This document shows, one piece after another, positions 34,146-45,539 of a stretch of DNA of 64,000 bases (positions are counted from its first letter, which is position 1; every line of letters starts with the position of its first letter). A program made the position numbers and the translations under genes. The stretch is from positions 7,605,314 through 7,669,313 of the forward strand of contig CP136068.1 in NCBI GenBank assembly GCA_032622095.1, in the 5' to 3' direction. The notes beneath the pieces are model-generated. The model searched no databases, was not told where the DNA came from, and saw only the letters and a program-made list of their open reading frames with translations. The stretch is from Siphonodentalium dalli (Eukaryota; Mollusca; Scaphopoda; Gadilida; Siphonodentaliidae).

Positions 34146-34690
34146 TTTAAGAGTGTACACAGATACAGGGAAATAATGACATTTCTTCCCGCGTGTTCAA
34201 ATAGAACTTTCGAAGAGGTGTTCTTTTGTGCGACACTGTTCACATTTTCACAACACGGTATCTACTCGATGTGTATACTGGTATCACCGAAGATCTGGTC
34301 TGCTTGTTAGTGTGGAGATATAATAAATTTACATTACAATATGCCCCATGGTGTGTGTTGAAATTCGGCAGCTTTGAAAAAATTCACACCGATAGTATGA
34401 CTTACAAATTAACAAGAAAGTGATTTGACACACAACCGTACTACATGTGGAGTGATTACAGAGTATACTGTATAGCTCATGATATGTTCTGCACAGCTAA
34501 GTCATTTAGTCCCAAAATATCCAACGTCTAATCAAATCTGAGATGCAAATGCGTATTTGCATAAGTTGGAGGGAATTGAGTAAGCACATGGTGACGTGAT
34601 ATAGTATAGTACAGTTCGCAATCTGAAGCAACAAGGCCTGTTACAGTCATGTCGCAAGCATATGGGTGCTCGTCCCATATCCCAACTCAA
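34146..34690. other. No gene seen
   Basis: Only short frames without domain signal. Confidence 0.5.
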
Positions 34691-34699
34691 GAACACATG

Positions 34700-35795
34700 G
34701 TGGCATTAAGAACTAACCACGATTGAACATAGTGACATTAACGGATTGACAGACCCATGTCATAGTGTATGTCGCAATAATATGAACGCATTTGACACTA
34801 TATCAATATTTGGGATAAATACACAAAATCGCACAGGTGTGTTACTGGTGTCAGTATATCGGAATGATTGCAATGTGTAAGGACAGCACGTTCAGTCAAT
34901 ACCATAAGTGTAATCCTTACGCGACGCAGGCATGCACATAATCACCAAAATTCGGTCATACCAGAGTTGAGAATATTGTACCCAATTACAGGCTATGTCA
35001 CAACGTTAAGGCTGTATATGTTTGTGTGTGGTGCGTTGCTACGTCAATACGGTGTGCACTCTGCTACTACGTCAATCAATACAGCTATTTTCAGTCAACA
35101 TAATACCAGGATGTGTTTATCAACGTTGCAACCATGTGGGCGGACCTTCCGGAATATCGACTTATCCAAACTCTGGAACGCAATGCGAAATTAAGAACTA
35201 GCCGCGATTGAATATAGTATACAACTAGAGGTTGGACAGACTATGCCACTAGTTTATGTCGCAAGCATATGGATGCATTTATGACACGATGTCAATATCG
35301 CACGCTTGGTATGGAATATATACACAAAACCGAGTGTGTCAGTTACTGTTGCCACTATATCGGACAAGTTTAATGGCGTAGGATAGCACAATCTGCCAAA
35401 AAACATTATTGATCTCCTAAGAGACGCAAACAGGAGTGCCATACATGTACACTATCGGCCAGTAACACAAATGTTGGTCTGTTTACCACACGCTTGACCG
35501 ATATATTCTAACTGACTCTTCACCACCAATGTCTCTACATCCGTGAAATATGGATGTTGCCTAACACAATTTATTCAATGGAAATGCTCAATTTCAAGTA
35601 AAAAGGCATAGATTTAACCATACAACCTGGAAATGTTAAGCATTTTAGTGATTTCATTTGGATTTTTCTTGCTATAATTGCCATATCTGCTTAAATTTAA
35701 TACAGGCACCAAACAACATCAGCACCAACATTCAGTCATACCAGTAGTCGATAATAATCTACCCAATTACTGGTTATGTAACCATTTTAGGGCTT
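34700..35795. repeat. Old ~486-bp direct duplication with an interruption
   Basis: ATTAAGAACTAACCACGATT at 34705 returns as ATTAAGAACTAGCCGCGATT at 35191, followed on both sides by ATGTCGCAA-ATATG, ACACGATGTCAATAT-type and ATACACAAAA-CG words. The continuation ATTCGGTCATACCAG ... CCCAATTACAGGCTATGT (34948) reappears only at about 35732, so roughly 300 bp has been added in the second copy. No gene was seen. Confidence 0.6.
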
Positions 35796-35800
35796 TTTTT

Positions 35801-35838
35801 CACCCACTGACCGACGCGCAAAGCGCGTCCAGTGGGTG
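35801..35838. repeat. GC-rich hairpin
   Basis: CACCCACTG and CAGTGGGTG enclose an inner stem ACGCGC-AAA-GCGCGT, with one small mismatch bulge. Preceded by a T run. A bacterial terminator is not implied in this context. Possibly the end of a dispersed repeat. Confidence 0.6.
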
Positions 35839-36835
35839 TCTATAATCGTAGGACTTGTGCATTTCTGCTGAATTGAATTAGTGCCTATGCGTTTCTGCTG
35901 AGCTGTACTGACGTTTGATCACAAAATAAAATTATAATCATTATCAAAGCACACGTTTGGATAACACCGCCACACATAGTGACATATTATGATGTTGAGC
36001 TCGTATCGTCAAAAAATTAGAGTTATAACTTATAAAACTAAGAATTACTGGTAAAGTATATCTACCAATTGGATAACTAGATTCGTGTTGAGCTGGAACT
36101 TGAGAAATTTCAATTTCAACCAATTGAAATGCCGTTGAAAAGCGAAGGGTTAAGCGATTATCGCAATAGGATATGGGAACACCGTGTGCGTAACGTAACT
36201 ATCACAAGTATAACGTACTCTGATAACAACTTATCGCCAAATTCATGTTTCAAACAGTTTAAACATGTCACATTCGGCTTCTTTTATTTTATTTTTATCA
36301 AAATGAATAATAAATGCGGTGATAAATATGTATAATATGTATATAACGACAAATAGAGTAAAATTAGCCATTTTCCCGTGAAATTTAGGACAGGCAAGCC
36401 ATGTACAAAAATTGGTGAAATATGAGTACGAACATCAAAGTGTTCCCCTGTCGTATTGCGATAGTTGCCAAAACGTCACTGCGAAGCGAAGCCTCCAATG
36501 GCGATTATTAATTAATTCATTTCGGCTGTTCAGTCTTCTAAGCTATTAAATCTTTCTTGGATATCTTCGAAGGTGTTTTGGGAGGATTGTTCTGATATAT
36601 AAATGTTGGATTAACCTTCCAAAATGATGAGTTTGACGCCTGCATTTATTGAAATGAATATTAAGTTAATGAGCGCTCTCTGCAAGTACAGTCATTGCCG
36701 AACCGGCGTGTTTTTGTGAAAATGACACCAACATTTCTCCACTCGATTCTCTTAAAATGCACCCTAATCGGTCAAAAAAGGTTTAGTTTGACCAAAACTA
36801 CTATTGACAAAACTTTGTTTACAAAATGACTCGAT
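35839..36835. other. No gene seen
   Basis: AT-rich sequence with chance frames. Confidence 0.5.
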
Positions 36836-37185
36836 GACCCGTCAACCCTGTAAATTTATTATCGAAAACAAATTCAATTTCTTACATCTAAAACATAATT
36901 ACGCGCTGGACATTTTAAGAATATATAAGTATTAAACACATACACACGAAGTATCAGCTCAAAATTTTGAAAAATAAGATATTTATCGATATAAATTGAT
37001 TTTAATTTTAATTTTAATTCCATGTTAAATTTCATCATCGAAATAAAATTATTTCTTCCATCTAAAACATAATTACGTGCTATACCCTGTCAAATTAGGA
37101 ATATATAAGTATCCCACCCAAAACACACCGAGTTTCAGCTTAAAAAATTTGAAAAATAAGAGATTTATCGACATAAATCGATTTG
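36836..37185. repeat. Two copies of a ~175-bp tandem unit
   Basis: ATCTAAAACATAATTACG occurs at about 36886 and 37061. Shared text continues with GAATATATAAGTAT, CAGCT-AAA-TTTGAAAAATAAGA and TTATCGA-ATAAAT. A short (TTTTAAT)n run separates the copies near 37005. Confidence 0.75.
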
Positions 37186-37259
37186 TATGGCAGATGCCAT
37201 GTTTTATGAGCTGTTCCATATTGGGCACCAGAGTCCACATTTGACCGGTTCTACCTGAT

Positions 37260-37960
37260 AATTGTGCGACAGTACAGTCGCGTTACTTTATACGTCAACA
37301 TTGGTCATTATCACTCGACAAATTTATTTCGGTCTAAAGTATCAACCCCTATTTACCCCGCGTAGCCTGATTAAGTGTCAACATTGGTCTTTATCGTTCC
37401 ACGAATTTGTATCGTTTCATCGGTATGAATTCCATATCCAATTATCCACATAAAACCAACCCAACCTCAAATCCTGGTCCAATTTATTTATTTTTTTCAT
37501 CATTTTTTACATAATATTTATTCACGTGATACTTATACTTATATGTCTGTGGTATTACTATAGTATACTGTATATGTGTATCAATTGCTATGCCTTTCTA
37601 TATAATCCTGGTGCCATATATAGAGATAGAGATAATTTCAGACCCCCAACCAATTTTATATCATTGCTGCTTTAGTACAGTCGCGATGCATTACGTGGCA
37701 ACATCGCTCCACTAATTTATGTCAGTTCATCGGTACGAACCCCTTTTTCTCCGAGTCCATATAACCAACCCAACATCTTATCCCGTACCACTATAGAAGG
37801 CCATAAATGACTATTCTGGCACTATATAGAGATGACTAAGATTTTGACACCCCCCTATTGTATAGCCTTGTTGCAACGGTAGAGTTGAGATGCATAATAT
37901 GTCAACATTGGTCGTTATCGCTCTACAAATTTATATCGCCCACCCCTCCCTCTTTATTTT
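37260..37960. repeat. Diverged ~100-220 bp repeats with GTCAACATTGGTC
   Basis: GTCAACATTGGTCNTTATC followed by CGA-AAATTTAT occurs at 37297, 37378 and 37898, with a related stretch at 37680-37735 (GGCAACATCGCTCCACTAAT). TTCATCGGTA-GAA and CCATATA-CCAACCCAAC recur between them. Too diverged to define a clean unit. Confidence 0.5.
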
Positions 37961-38225
37961 TTCATTTGTATTATAGTCTCGTTACGTACACATTTTATCT
38001 CTTGTAACTTTTGCTTCAACACGCCGAGTTTCGCTGCAGACAATACAAAACTGACAACATTTTGAAATGTAAGCAGGCTTCAAACTCATCTTATCCAAGA
38101 AAAACTCTGGCTACATAAGAAATGTGTGTATAAGGTGTAGGCGCATTTGTTGCGTTAAAAACCAAAGGTCCCAAGTCAAGGTCCAAATCCCCAACACATT
38201 GATGTGATGTTTAACTCCATCTACA
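37961..38225. other. No feature recognised
   Basis: Unremarkable AT-rich spacer. Confidence 0.45.
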
Positions 38226-38358
38226 TACAGTAATGTCCAAAGTAATTGATCACTTAACCACAGCAGAATTGTGGGTATTTTTTCAGGATTTTAAATCCTG
38301 AAAAATTACCCATAATTATGCTGTGGTTAAGTGGTCAATTTCTTTGGGCATTACTGTA
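38226..38358. mobile_element. Hairpin MITE with TA-CAGTAATG ends (Tc1/mariner type)
   Basis: An almost perfect 133-bp palindrome. TACAGTAATGTCCAAAG at left pairs with CTTTGGGCATTACTGTA at right, continuing through CACTTAACCACAGCA to a centre GGATTTTAAATCC. TA at each end fits a TA target duplication, and CAGT-type termini are common among Tc1/mariner elements. It has no room for a transposase. Confidence 0.85.
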
Positions 38359-38875
38359 ACCAATATAAGGATTCCAAGGGTTACACTTAGAACAAACGTC
38401 GCACTACCGTCGACTCGAATTCAATTCGAATTAAACTCGAGTTTTATTAATAATTCGTCTGTTGAAACAAACGTCGCATTTAATATAAGACGAATCTAAA
38501 TGATTTCTTTAAATGGCATAAAGTGTTCATGAGGGTTTTTGTCAAAACGGCTAAAATATGAAGTTATATATCAATTCTAAAATGTAAAATTTAATGAGAA
38601 AATGTGGCTTTTGACTTCCAAGCGACGAAATTAATGTTAATATTCTGAGGATTGGAAATTATTGATTTTAAATCGCTATTTCGTAGGCATTTGACACATA
38701 TCTTAGGTCGGACATGATTATTTAGGTGGTATTTTGCTCTGAACTTGTCTGAAAGAAATCAGGTCCATTTTATTTTTATACGAAAACGTTGTACCTTGTT
38801 AACAATTTAATAGCAAGTTGAGGTCAACGCGGTATAACACTATATTGCGTCAGTAAACATAAAATAAACATGACG
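38359..38875. other. No gene; short TCGAATT palindromes
   Basis: Short palindromic words (CTCGAATTCAATTCGAATT) near 38413, otherwise AT-rich spacer. Confidence 0.45.
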
Positions 38876-38877
38876 GG

Positions 38878-39130
38878 CAGGGACGTATGACTAGAGGGTC
38901 TCCGTTGGGGGGGGGGGGCTAATAAATTTGCGTAATTAAATTAGCGCCCCGCTTGGCTATTCCTTCACATGCCTGGATGATAGCCTATTCTGAATGGATC
39001 ATGAGACCTGTGATCATGCACTGGGCGGACCATGGTTCTGCCAGTAGATGAACAATTAGAGATCTGAACCTGAAAATCCGATCATAGTTGGGCACGGTGG
39101 GAGAATATAAGGTCATTAGACTATGGCAGT
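38878..39130 (-). mobile_element. GACGTGGC-family element, copy 1 (fragment)
   Basis: The minus-strand terminus is recognisable as CAGGGACGTATGACTAGAGG, GTCTCCGTTGGGG and a long G run. It is followed by reverse-complemented family text including GGACCATGGTTCTG and AACCTGAAAATCC. The rest of the family consensus is missing. Confidence 0.6.
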
Positions 39131-39489
39131 TTGTCTGATTACGTATGACAAGACCCATACCTATGCAAGTCTGACCACAAACAGCTTCACAATTAGGCAA
39201 AGCATGGCTACGAATGGGAACAAAACTAATGCAAATAATGTGTCGCTCCTGTAAAACCCGTTTGTATAAAAAGGTCCAATCTCTTATAATATGATGGTTG
39301 GTGTTTTTGGTGAAGTTCGAATTGATAGTATATATGAAAGTGAACTCCCATAAGTACCTGTATCGTAAATGGTTGTATAAACCTGAATAAACAAGGAACT
39401 ATTGAGTAAATAAAAACCCCAACTATTACTCGATATAGTAACATTCCGTTACTGATACCAGGAAATTGTATAGTAATCATGTAACTTAC
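39131..39489. other. Intron-like spacer; no feature
   Basis: Lies between a repeat fragment and the Ig exon. No other exon recognised. Confidence 0.45.
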
Positions 39490-39795
39490 AATATGGTTGA
39501 AGTGTGAAGTATCTCCAGACTGCTGTGTGTCCGTGTTCCTCGGTCGCGCTGCATCCTATATGCTTATCTCTGTCTGTTTTCTTCACAGGATTCAGAGTGA
39601 TGTGGCTCCCATCAGTACTATATGAGTACCTGCTGTCTGTGATCGGTTTACTATTCAGCGTCCAGTCGTAAGTCATTGTGAGACCATGACCATTGGGCTT
39701 ACTAGTACTTAATATGTTGCATGCCATAGCAAATTCTGATCCAACCTCTGGGTGTGTTGACGGTGTCGCTGTTATTCGATATGATGATGGTTTAT
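39490..39795 (-). CDS. Immunoglobulin-like domain exon (internal, phase 1-1)
   Basis: Internal coding exon of 306 nt (102 codons). On the minus strand the acceptor is ATGTGTTTTCAG and the donor GTAAGTTAC, both close to consensus, and both borders are phase 1. The residues contain the full Ig signature: strand-B cysteine in FAMACNIL, core tryptophan in MTYDWTLN, and strand-F cysteine in DKHIGCSATE, about 55 residues apart. The module probably sits in an extracellular or cell-surface protein. It has the same strand and phase as the exon at 24559-24813, so both could belong to one gene with a ~14.7-kb intron. That linkage is inference. Confidence 0.85.
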
Positions 39796-40690
39796 CTGAA
39801 AACACATAAAATGACATGTGGATGTCCACCTAATACGTTTGAATGTCGAATTATGTAATATGGAATCAGGATTAATTAGCAATCGGTGTACAATCTGTAT
39901 CACACGTCGTGCCACAAGATATTAGGATTATATTTCAAATGAGTATCCCGACGTGTTAGAACGCGTATATCACGTCATATATAACACCACACGTGGTCAA
40001 CATTTACTGTTGAGTGTGTTAGTCGTAAATAAGTCAAATTAACTGATCAAGGTTGGTTGGTTGAAATATTATTCTTTTAAAAACATCAGTCGTTGCTCAC
40101 TTGTGTTAACTCCGCTCTAACCATGTAACACTCAGGTAAGGTTTGCACATAGCCGGTTATCGATATATATGCGGCGAACAAGTTATCCGGCGAAAGTTAC
40201 TGTAAAATGTTTACACATCGCCGGCGAAGACACGCACATATTCATTTGTCTCTTTTGCTTTTTAATATTTTCCCATTTAGTTCTCACTAAACTGCAATAT
40301 GATATTTGTGTCCACCTGTGAACATCTAGCCACATCTTTTTATAAGTATGGTTGGGTAGTATAGTAAAGTGCAATTTTTTTTAAATGAAAGTGCCGAAAT
40401 CATGAATATCCAACTCGAACTTTCAGGTATTGATAATGTTATATGTATTTAAATAACAAAGCTAAATGTCTGTTTGAGTTCATAGACAATTTGTGAAGTG
40501 AGTGTCGCGTCAAAAGCATGGACTTTGTCAGTTTTGAGATCATTTCGTCGCAAACATTTTTAAATTGTTGTCTAATCATTCGGATTGAATTTTGTATTAT
40601 ATATTATATGCATAAGTTTCAACATCGCGAACCATATGTGACCCATTTTCCGTTACCAAGTTATACAATAACATATGTTTTTCATTTATT
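39796..40690. other. Intron-like spacer; no gene
   Basis: AT-rich sequence. No further Ig exon recognised. Confidence 0.45.
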
Positions 40691-40694
40691 TTGT

Positions 40695-41130
40695 CGATGT
40701 GACCGGGTGGGTGTTAGGTGTGTCGTCCGAACTTTGGTCAACATATTCAATAGCTTGAAATTTCATACCTGACACATTAGTTGGAAAGTTGACATCAACA
40801 AAGAGCTGAGATTGTTCTCGCAGTTTGATTTTTCCAACAATTAATTAGTGGCGATTGGAAAGCTTAAGGCAAGTCTAGATGCTAGGATTTTGCCATTTTC
40901 ATGGTTCAGATTTCAAAATGTTCTCACACCAGGCCATAACCATGGTCGGACCTTGGTCCGTCCACAGTCGGCAGTCAAAACAGCTATCAAATTAAACAGA
41001 AACAAATCGGGGTTCAAGTTCAAGCTAGACCACTAAACATGATAGGATTGGGCAATTTCCAGGTTTAGACGCTGGTTCAGATCTAGTGAAAGTCGCTCAA
41101 AACGGGGTCGCCTGGATGACTAGAGAATAT
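40695..41130 (+). mobile_element. GACGTGGC-family element, copy 2 (fragment)
   Basis: Plus-orientation text TTGAAATTTCATACCTGACA, TTAGTTGGAAAG, CTAGATGCTAGGATTTTG and CAGGCCATAACCATGGTCGG follows the family order seen at 52.6 and 55.7 kb. Both termini are missing or decayed. Confidence 0.6.
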
Positions 41131-42164
41131 AAGGCCACCATCCAGGATTTGAATGGAAAGTTAGATTAAATGCAAGTGGTATATAAATGGATTACGCGAA
41201 CTCGTATGTTTGGTAAGATTCAAGATGGTCTGTATTTGGAAATTCAAACGATGGACAGTCACACCTCTCCAAAGCAGGCACTCTTCCTAGAACCGTCCCT
41301 GTATGTATATGTCAACGGCGCACTCAATATTCTTGAGATTTTACAATGATATTACAAGATACCGCTTACAGTAGCTGCTATGGAATCAGGGGCTGTTTCC
41401 CCGCTATATCGAGGACATGATGGAAATTTAGGTTCAACTAACTGATCCTACATTGGTTTTGAAATATATTTATGCTCTAAAATTGGTTCCCCACAGACCT
41501 CACAGTTTATTTTGCATTCATGCGATTATAAGAACCGGGTTTCACAGAAAATATCAACATACATGTGGACATATGTGTTTGTGACATTTTCCATTTGTTT
41601 AGCCCTCAAAATCGACCCCGATGGGACCTCGTCGTGGGTTTATATATGATATCCATAACACCAAAAACGTTTGCAGTGCACCATTACATGTACATGTATA
41701 TGCCTAAGGATGGGGAATATTTTGATTTAGGGGTTCAGCGTAGTCTCCCTTGATTTGTATTAGATTTGGACACATTTACAACGGCAGATTAATATCATTG
41801 TGGCAGGCAGATGACGCCCGTCATTTTGATATTAAGAAATAAAAATGCGAGGATTGCAACGAAACTTGAATTTGTCAGGATTGGCTTACGGACTAATAGT
41901 CTATATTCGTGGAAAGTTAGACTCCAGTGTGTGGGTGGCGATCTGCTGTGGTTTTATCGCGTGATTGACCGATCAGATTGGACGAGTTGACATAATATAG
42001 CTTGTTGTCAAACCGAATATTCAAGTGAGCAAGTTAATGGGCAACATATAATTTTAAAACTGCAAAGCGAATTTATTGAAAATATTGCTATAAAATCCAA
42101 CGTGATAACTAAAATAGACTAGTCACAGTATGTCCAATTTAACGACATGTAGTATGCAACATAC
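41131..42164. other. No gene seen
   Basis: Spacer downstream (minus-strand sense) of the V-like Ig exon. No exon recognised. Confidence 0.45.
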
Positions 42165-42568
42165 CTAAAAAAACTAATGTCCTCTCAACATCGTAAAAAT
42201 CCTGAGGATGACCCCTATAAGCCCCATAATTCTTCGCATCAGACAGCTGCACACTCAGCAGCGTGAATGATATGTTTCCTTGTTGTGCACTGCCTGTATA
42301 TTGGATTCGATTCCTAAAAGCTATGCTATTATCCACAGCATCCGGATTACCACTCATTATATCCATCACAGAAGTTTGATATGGATCCCAATCGCCTGTA
42401 TGTCTGGGTGCATCAGCAGGTCTGGCTCCCACCGTTATATGATATCCAGCGGTAACAGGCTCTGTGGTGATCACTATAGAGCAGTCAGTTGCCTTCTGAC
42501 AATAGATACGCCTGACCACCGCACCATGACAGTCTGGAATAGATGTAAACTGGAGGTGTGAGTTGTCC
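42165..42568 (-). CDS. V-like immunoglobulin domain exon, copy 1 (intact frame)
   Basis: Open for 404 nt between a probable acceptor (CCTTATTTAG) and a donor GTATGTTG that leaves phase 1. The acceptor lacks a strong pyrimidine tract, so the left border is uncertain. The residue pattern is V-set-like: NRIQYTGSAQQGNISFTLLS resembles strands D-E, VQLSDAKNYGAY the D-x-x-Y turn before strand F, and ERTLVFL the G strand. The expected strand-F cysteine is absent (Gly-Ala-Tyr instead). Two cysteines near the start (IPDCHG, IYCQKATDC) may form other bonds. Likely extracellular. It is the only one of three tandem copies with an unbroken frame. Confidence 0.7.
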
Positions 42569-42621
42569 CTAAATAAGGATATACCATAGTAAAACCACAC
42601 TTTCATTGAATGCTGGTTAGT

Positions 42622-43005
42622 CTACCGTGTATAATTTGACCATGATTTCTGAGGATCACCACCATAAGCCCCATAATTCTTCGCATCAGACAGCTGCACA
42701 CTCAGCAGCGTGTATGCTATGTTCCCTTGTTGTGCACTGCCTGTAAATTGGATTCGATTCGTATAAGCTGAGTCCACAATCGGATTATCTGGGTTACCAC
42801 TCTGTATATCAACCACAGTAATTATCGGTATGTCTGTAGGTCTGTGCGCATCAGCAGGTAAAGTACCCACCGTTATCAGATTTCCAGCTGCATAAGTATC
42901 TGTGGTGATCACTATATGGCAGTCAGATGCCTTATGACAATAGATGGGCCTGACCACCGCACCATAACAGTCTGAAATAGATGTAAATTGAGGTGTGACT
43001 TGTCC
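42622..43005 (-). pseudogene. V-like Ig exon, copy 2 (frame broken)
   Basis: A tandem copy about 447 bp upstream (minus-strand sense) of copy 1, including flanking intron text. Relative to copy 1 one base is missing near 42990, which shifts the frame between the first ~20 residues and the rest. Beyond that point it stays open and keeps NRIQFTGSAQQGNIAYTLLS and VQLSDAKNYGAYGG. Its 3' end diverges (KSWSNYTR, then stop) and the copy-1 donor is not kept. Either a decayed duplicate or a consensus error at a single base. Confidence 0.65.
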
Positions 43006-43074
43006 CTAAATAAGGATATACCATAGTAAAACCACACTTTCATTGACGAGTAAACAATATGAATGCTGGTTAGT

Positions 43075-43274
43075 CTACCGTGTATAATTTGACCATGATT
43101 TCTGAGGATCACCAACATAAGCCCCGTAATTCTTCGCATCAGACAGCTGCACACCCAGCAGCGTGCATGCTATGTTCCCTTGTTGTGAACTGCCTGTATA
43201 TTCGATTCATAAAAGCTATGCTCTTATCCACAGCATCTGGGTTACCACTCATTATATCCATCACAGAAGTTTAA
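43075..43274 (-). pseudogene. V-like Ig exon, copy 3 (partial)
   Basis: A third tandem copy about 453 bp from copy 2. It keeps the sequence for SDAKNYGAYVGDPQ and the QQGN region, but has about 5 bases deleted near 43200 and stops matching at about 43272. Only the 3' half of the exon is present. Confidence 0.65.
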
Positions 43275-43908
43275 AATGGTATAGCCATATTAAAAGCAGA
43301 TGGTCTGAAATACATAACGATCATTGAAAGTATCTCATATCTCATGTAAAATGGATGAGAGAAAAAATGCATTCACTCATGCATAATCAATAATCATTTA
43401 AATACTATATAAATAAGATACACATCAATGTTTATGCTACGTTCACACGACTAGATGCCTGACAAAACAATGAAATCGCCTGTGTCGAGGGTCTTATTTT
43501 GTGGCTGAATTTCCATTGTTTAGAAATTGTCAACCATATTGGGTGTCAGGTTGCCAACAGATGTTCGTTTGAAAAATTGTGACTTAAAGGATTGGGGTAG
43601 ACTATTCTAGACTTGGAATGTTGGGTCCGTGGTAGGGGATTATACGATTTGATTTATTTTCGCTAATCCTTTAAAGGAACTCAGCGCCTTCACAGTAATA
43701 TTAATTTTATAACAATTTTGCCACGAAAATGCCTTTAATAAGATATTAGTACACGTTTTAACCCTTGCCCCTGCACCCTCACCCTAAAGATGACCAAGAT
43801 AGATAGATAGTTTAATGACATAAAACGTCCACACGAGACCGATGTCAAAATAACAAATATATATAACAATGTCAACAATGATTCAACATAATACATATAC
43901 TGTAGTAA
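43275..43908. other. No gene; short GATA run
   Basis: A (GATA)n-like run at about 43797-43812. Nothing else recognised. Confidence 0.45.
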
Positions 43909-44231
43909 CTATTTCATTATTATATCAGCAGAATCTGACCTTTCTTTGAAAAATGTCCGAACCATGTTGCAGATTATGTTGCATGTACGAGGCTCGTTAT
44001 TTTGCATTATGTATTGGAATTTTTGGCCATCATTCAATCCAATACATTTATCACTCATCATCCCTGTCTCACAAGAGAAGTGTTTACGCATACAAAAGCA
44101 TATATGTTGCAGCGCATAAGGAAGTGTTCTTCATTCTCAACGTCCATGTTACATTCCTACAAATCTTTCATCAAGTGACACATTTGGCTGTTTATGGCGA
44201 CCCTTTTCAATTTCCAAGTTATTATTACTAA
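43909..44231 (-). pseudogene. C-terminal fragment of a non-LTR retrotransposon ORF2
   Basis: On the minus strand a cysteine/histidine motif NEEHFLMRCN sits in one frame, preceded by LEIEKGRHKQPNVSLDERF in another. It is followed by DGQKFQYIMQNNEPRTCNI and MVRTFFKERS. Order and spacing match the C-terminal end of LINE ORF2 proteins of the kind ending in a C-x-x-C...H....C segment and a short helical tail. Two frameshifts and stops show it is dead. No reverse transcriptase lies next to it. Confidence 0.65.
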
Positions 44232-44443
44232 TTCTTAGTTTACAAAACATAATTTGTCGATATTCTGGACAATATTAGATAAGGTTCTTGTGTATAATGT
44301 TGTTTGACTACACGGTACGTCCTTAACTTATTCACGCCAGAACATTTGTCATCGTTGAAAATATCAGTTTTATAATTCTCTATGTGGCTTTCTTTCAATT
44401 AGATTTTAATGTCATTTATCTGTTTGTGAATTGAGGCATTTAA

Positions 44444-44515
44444 TTGATGAAAGAATTTGATGGAATGTAACATGGACGTTGAGAATGAAGAACACTTCAT
44501 TATGCGCTGCAACAC
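44444..44515 (+). repeat. Inverted partial copy of the LINE fragment
   Basis: About 72 bp repeat the stretch 44106-44176 in opposite orientation (GGAATGTAACATGGACGTTG, AGAATGAAGAACACTTC, ATGCGCTGCAACA), encoding the same NEEHFIMRC motif on the plus strand. Confidence 0.75.
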
Positions 44516-45535
44516 ATTAATTTAATTTTGGAATGCTGAGTCTCACTGATTCATGTTCCCATGTGTCGGCCTTCCGAATGATAATTGGGATATTTTCAAG
44601 CAGAAATGTGAAGTATATCGTTCGCATCTTTGACACCCCAGATCTGGTATAGCGACATCTCGATCTGCGGATTTGATACCCGGCATTATGGTGGGTACCC
44701 ACACTTGGACGCAGATAGTATTTTTGCGAACCGCTCTGCAGGCTATACAATTTTAGACTAATTAAACATATTGTTCTATTGACACACGCATTATCCGCGA
44801 TTTATGGCTGATAATTATATTTCAAATTAACTACATAACGTCAAAATTGTCTATTATTTATGATAAAATCGTAAATGAGCCGGAATATCTATTAAATCTA
44901 TCGGGGGGGGGGGGGGAACAAGCTATGGTCGCTATCCCATTGAGGGAACATTCCGCTTTGCGAAATTAGGTTTTTAATAGTGGATATCGCCATTTAACTG
45001 ATAGATATATAGATTCATCTGAGGGAAGATATGTTCATTTATCAAAACCGCATCGTCAGGTTTGGTGATACCTCGGGTTGGGCGATACCACGTACCCGGA
45101 TGTGTGGATGCATTGACCCCACCAGGATTTTATAACTGGAGCCACGATAATCAAGTTATAGTACTGTCCTCTGCTAAATGAATATGTGATACAGCTTAAT
45201 TGGTAACATAAGGCACTCTTGGCAGTGCATTATCATATCAAACAAGGTAATAACTCAGTAATGATGATTAACCCTAATGATTAACTTGTCTGCTATAAGG
45301 CTGAATGACCAGTAGATGATGGTTAGTGGCATATTGTCAAGTAACAATGGTGATGTAGCGATTGCCGCCGGTCATCATCGTTATTTCCTATTTTCGCTGT
45401 ACTAAATATCTCTATCATAACAGTCCGTAATTCATCTCAAAGTCATTATTTATCAGTTACGCTTAAATACCTAATTATAAGGCGTAAGTCCTACTGGTTA
45501 TCACTTATCACTTCGTATTATTGTTACGTATTATA
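44516..45535. other. No gene seen
   Basis: Contains a G run near 44905 and a short TA-rich segment. No domain recognised. Confidence 0.5.
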
Positions 45536-45539
45536 TATT

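Noticed and set aside
35801-35838. Rho-independent terminator
   Set aside because: A GC-rich stem beside a T run, but the T run precedes the stem and the DNA is eukaryotic.
42280-42561. Plus-strand 93-codon frame
   Set aside because: Antisense of the V-like Ig exon.
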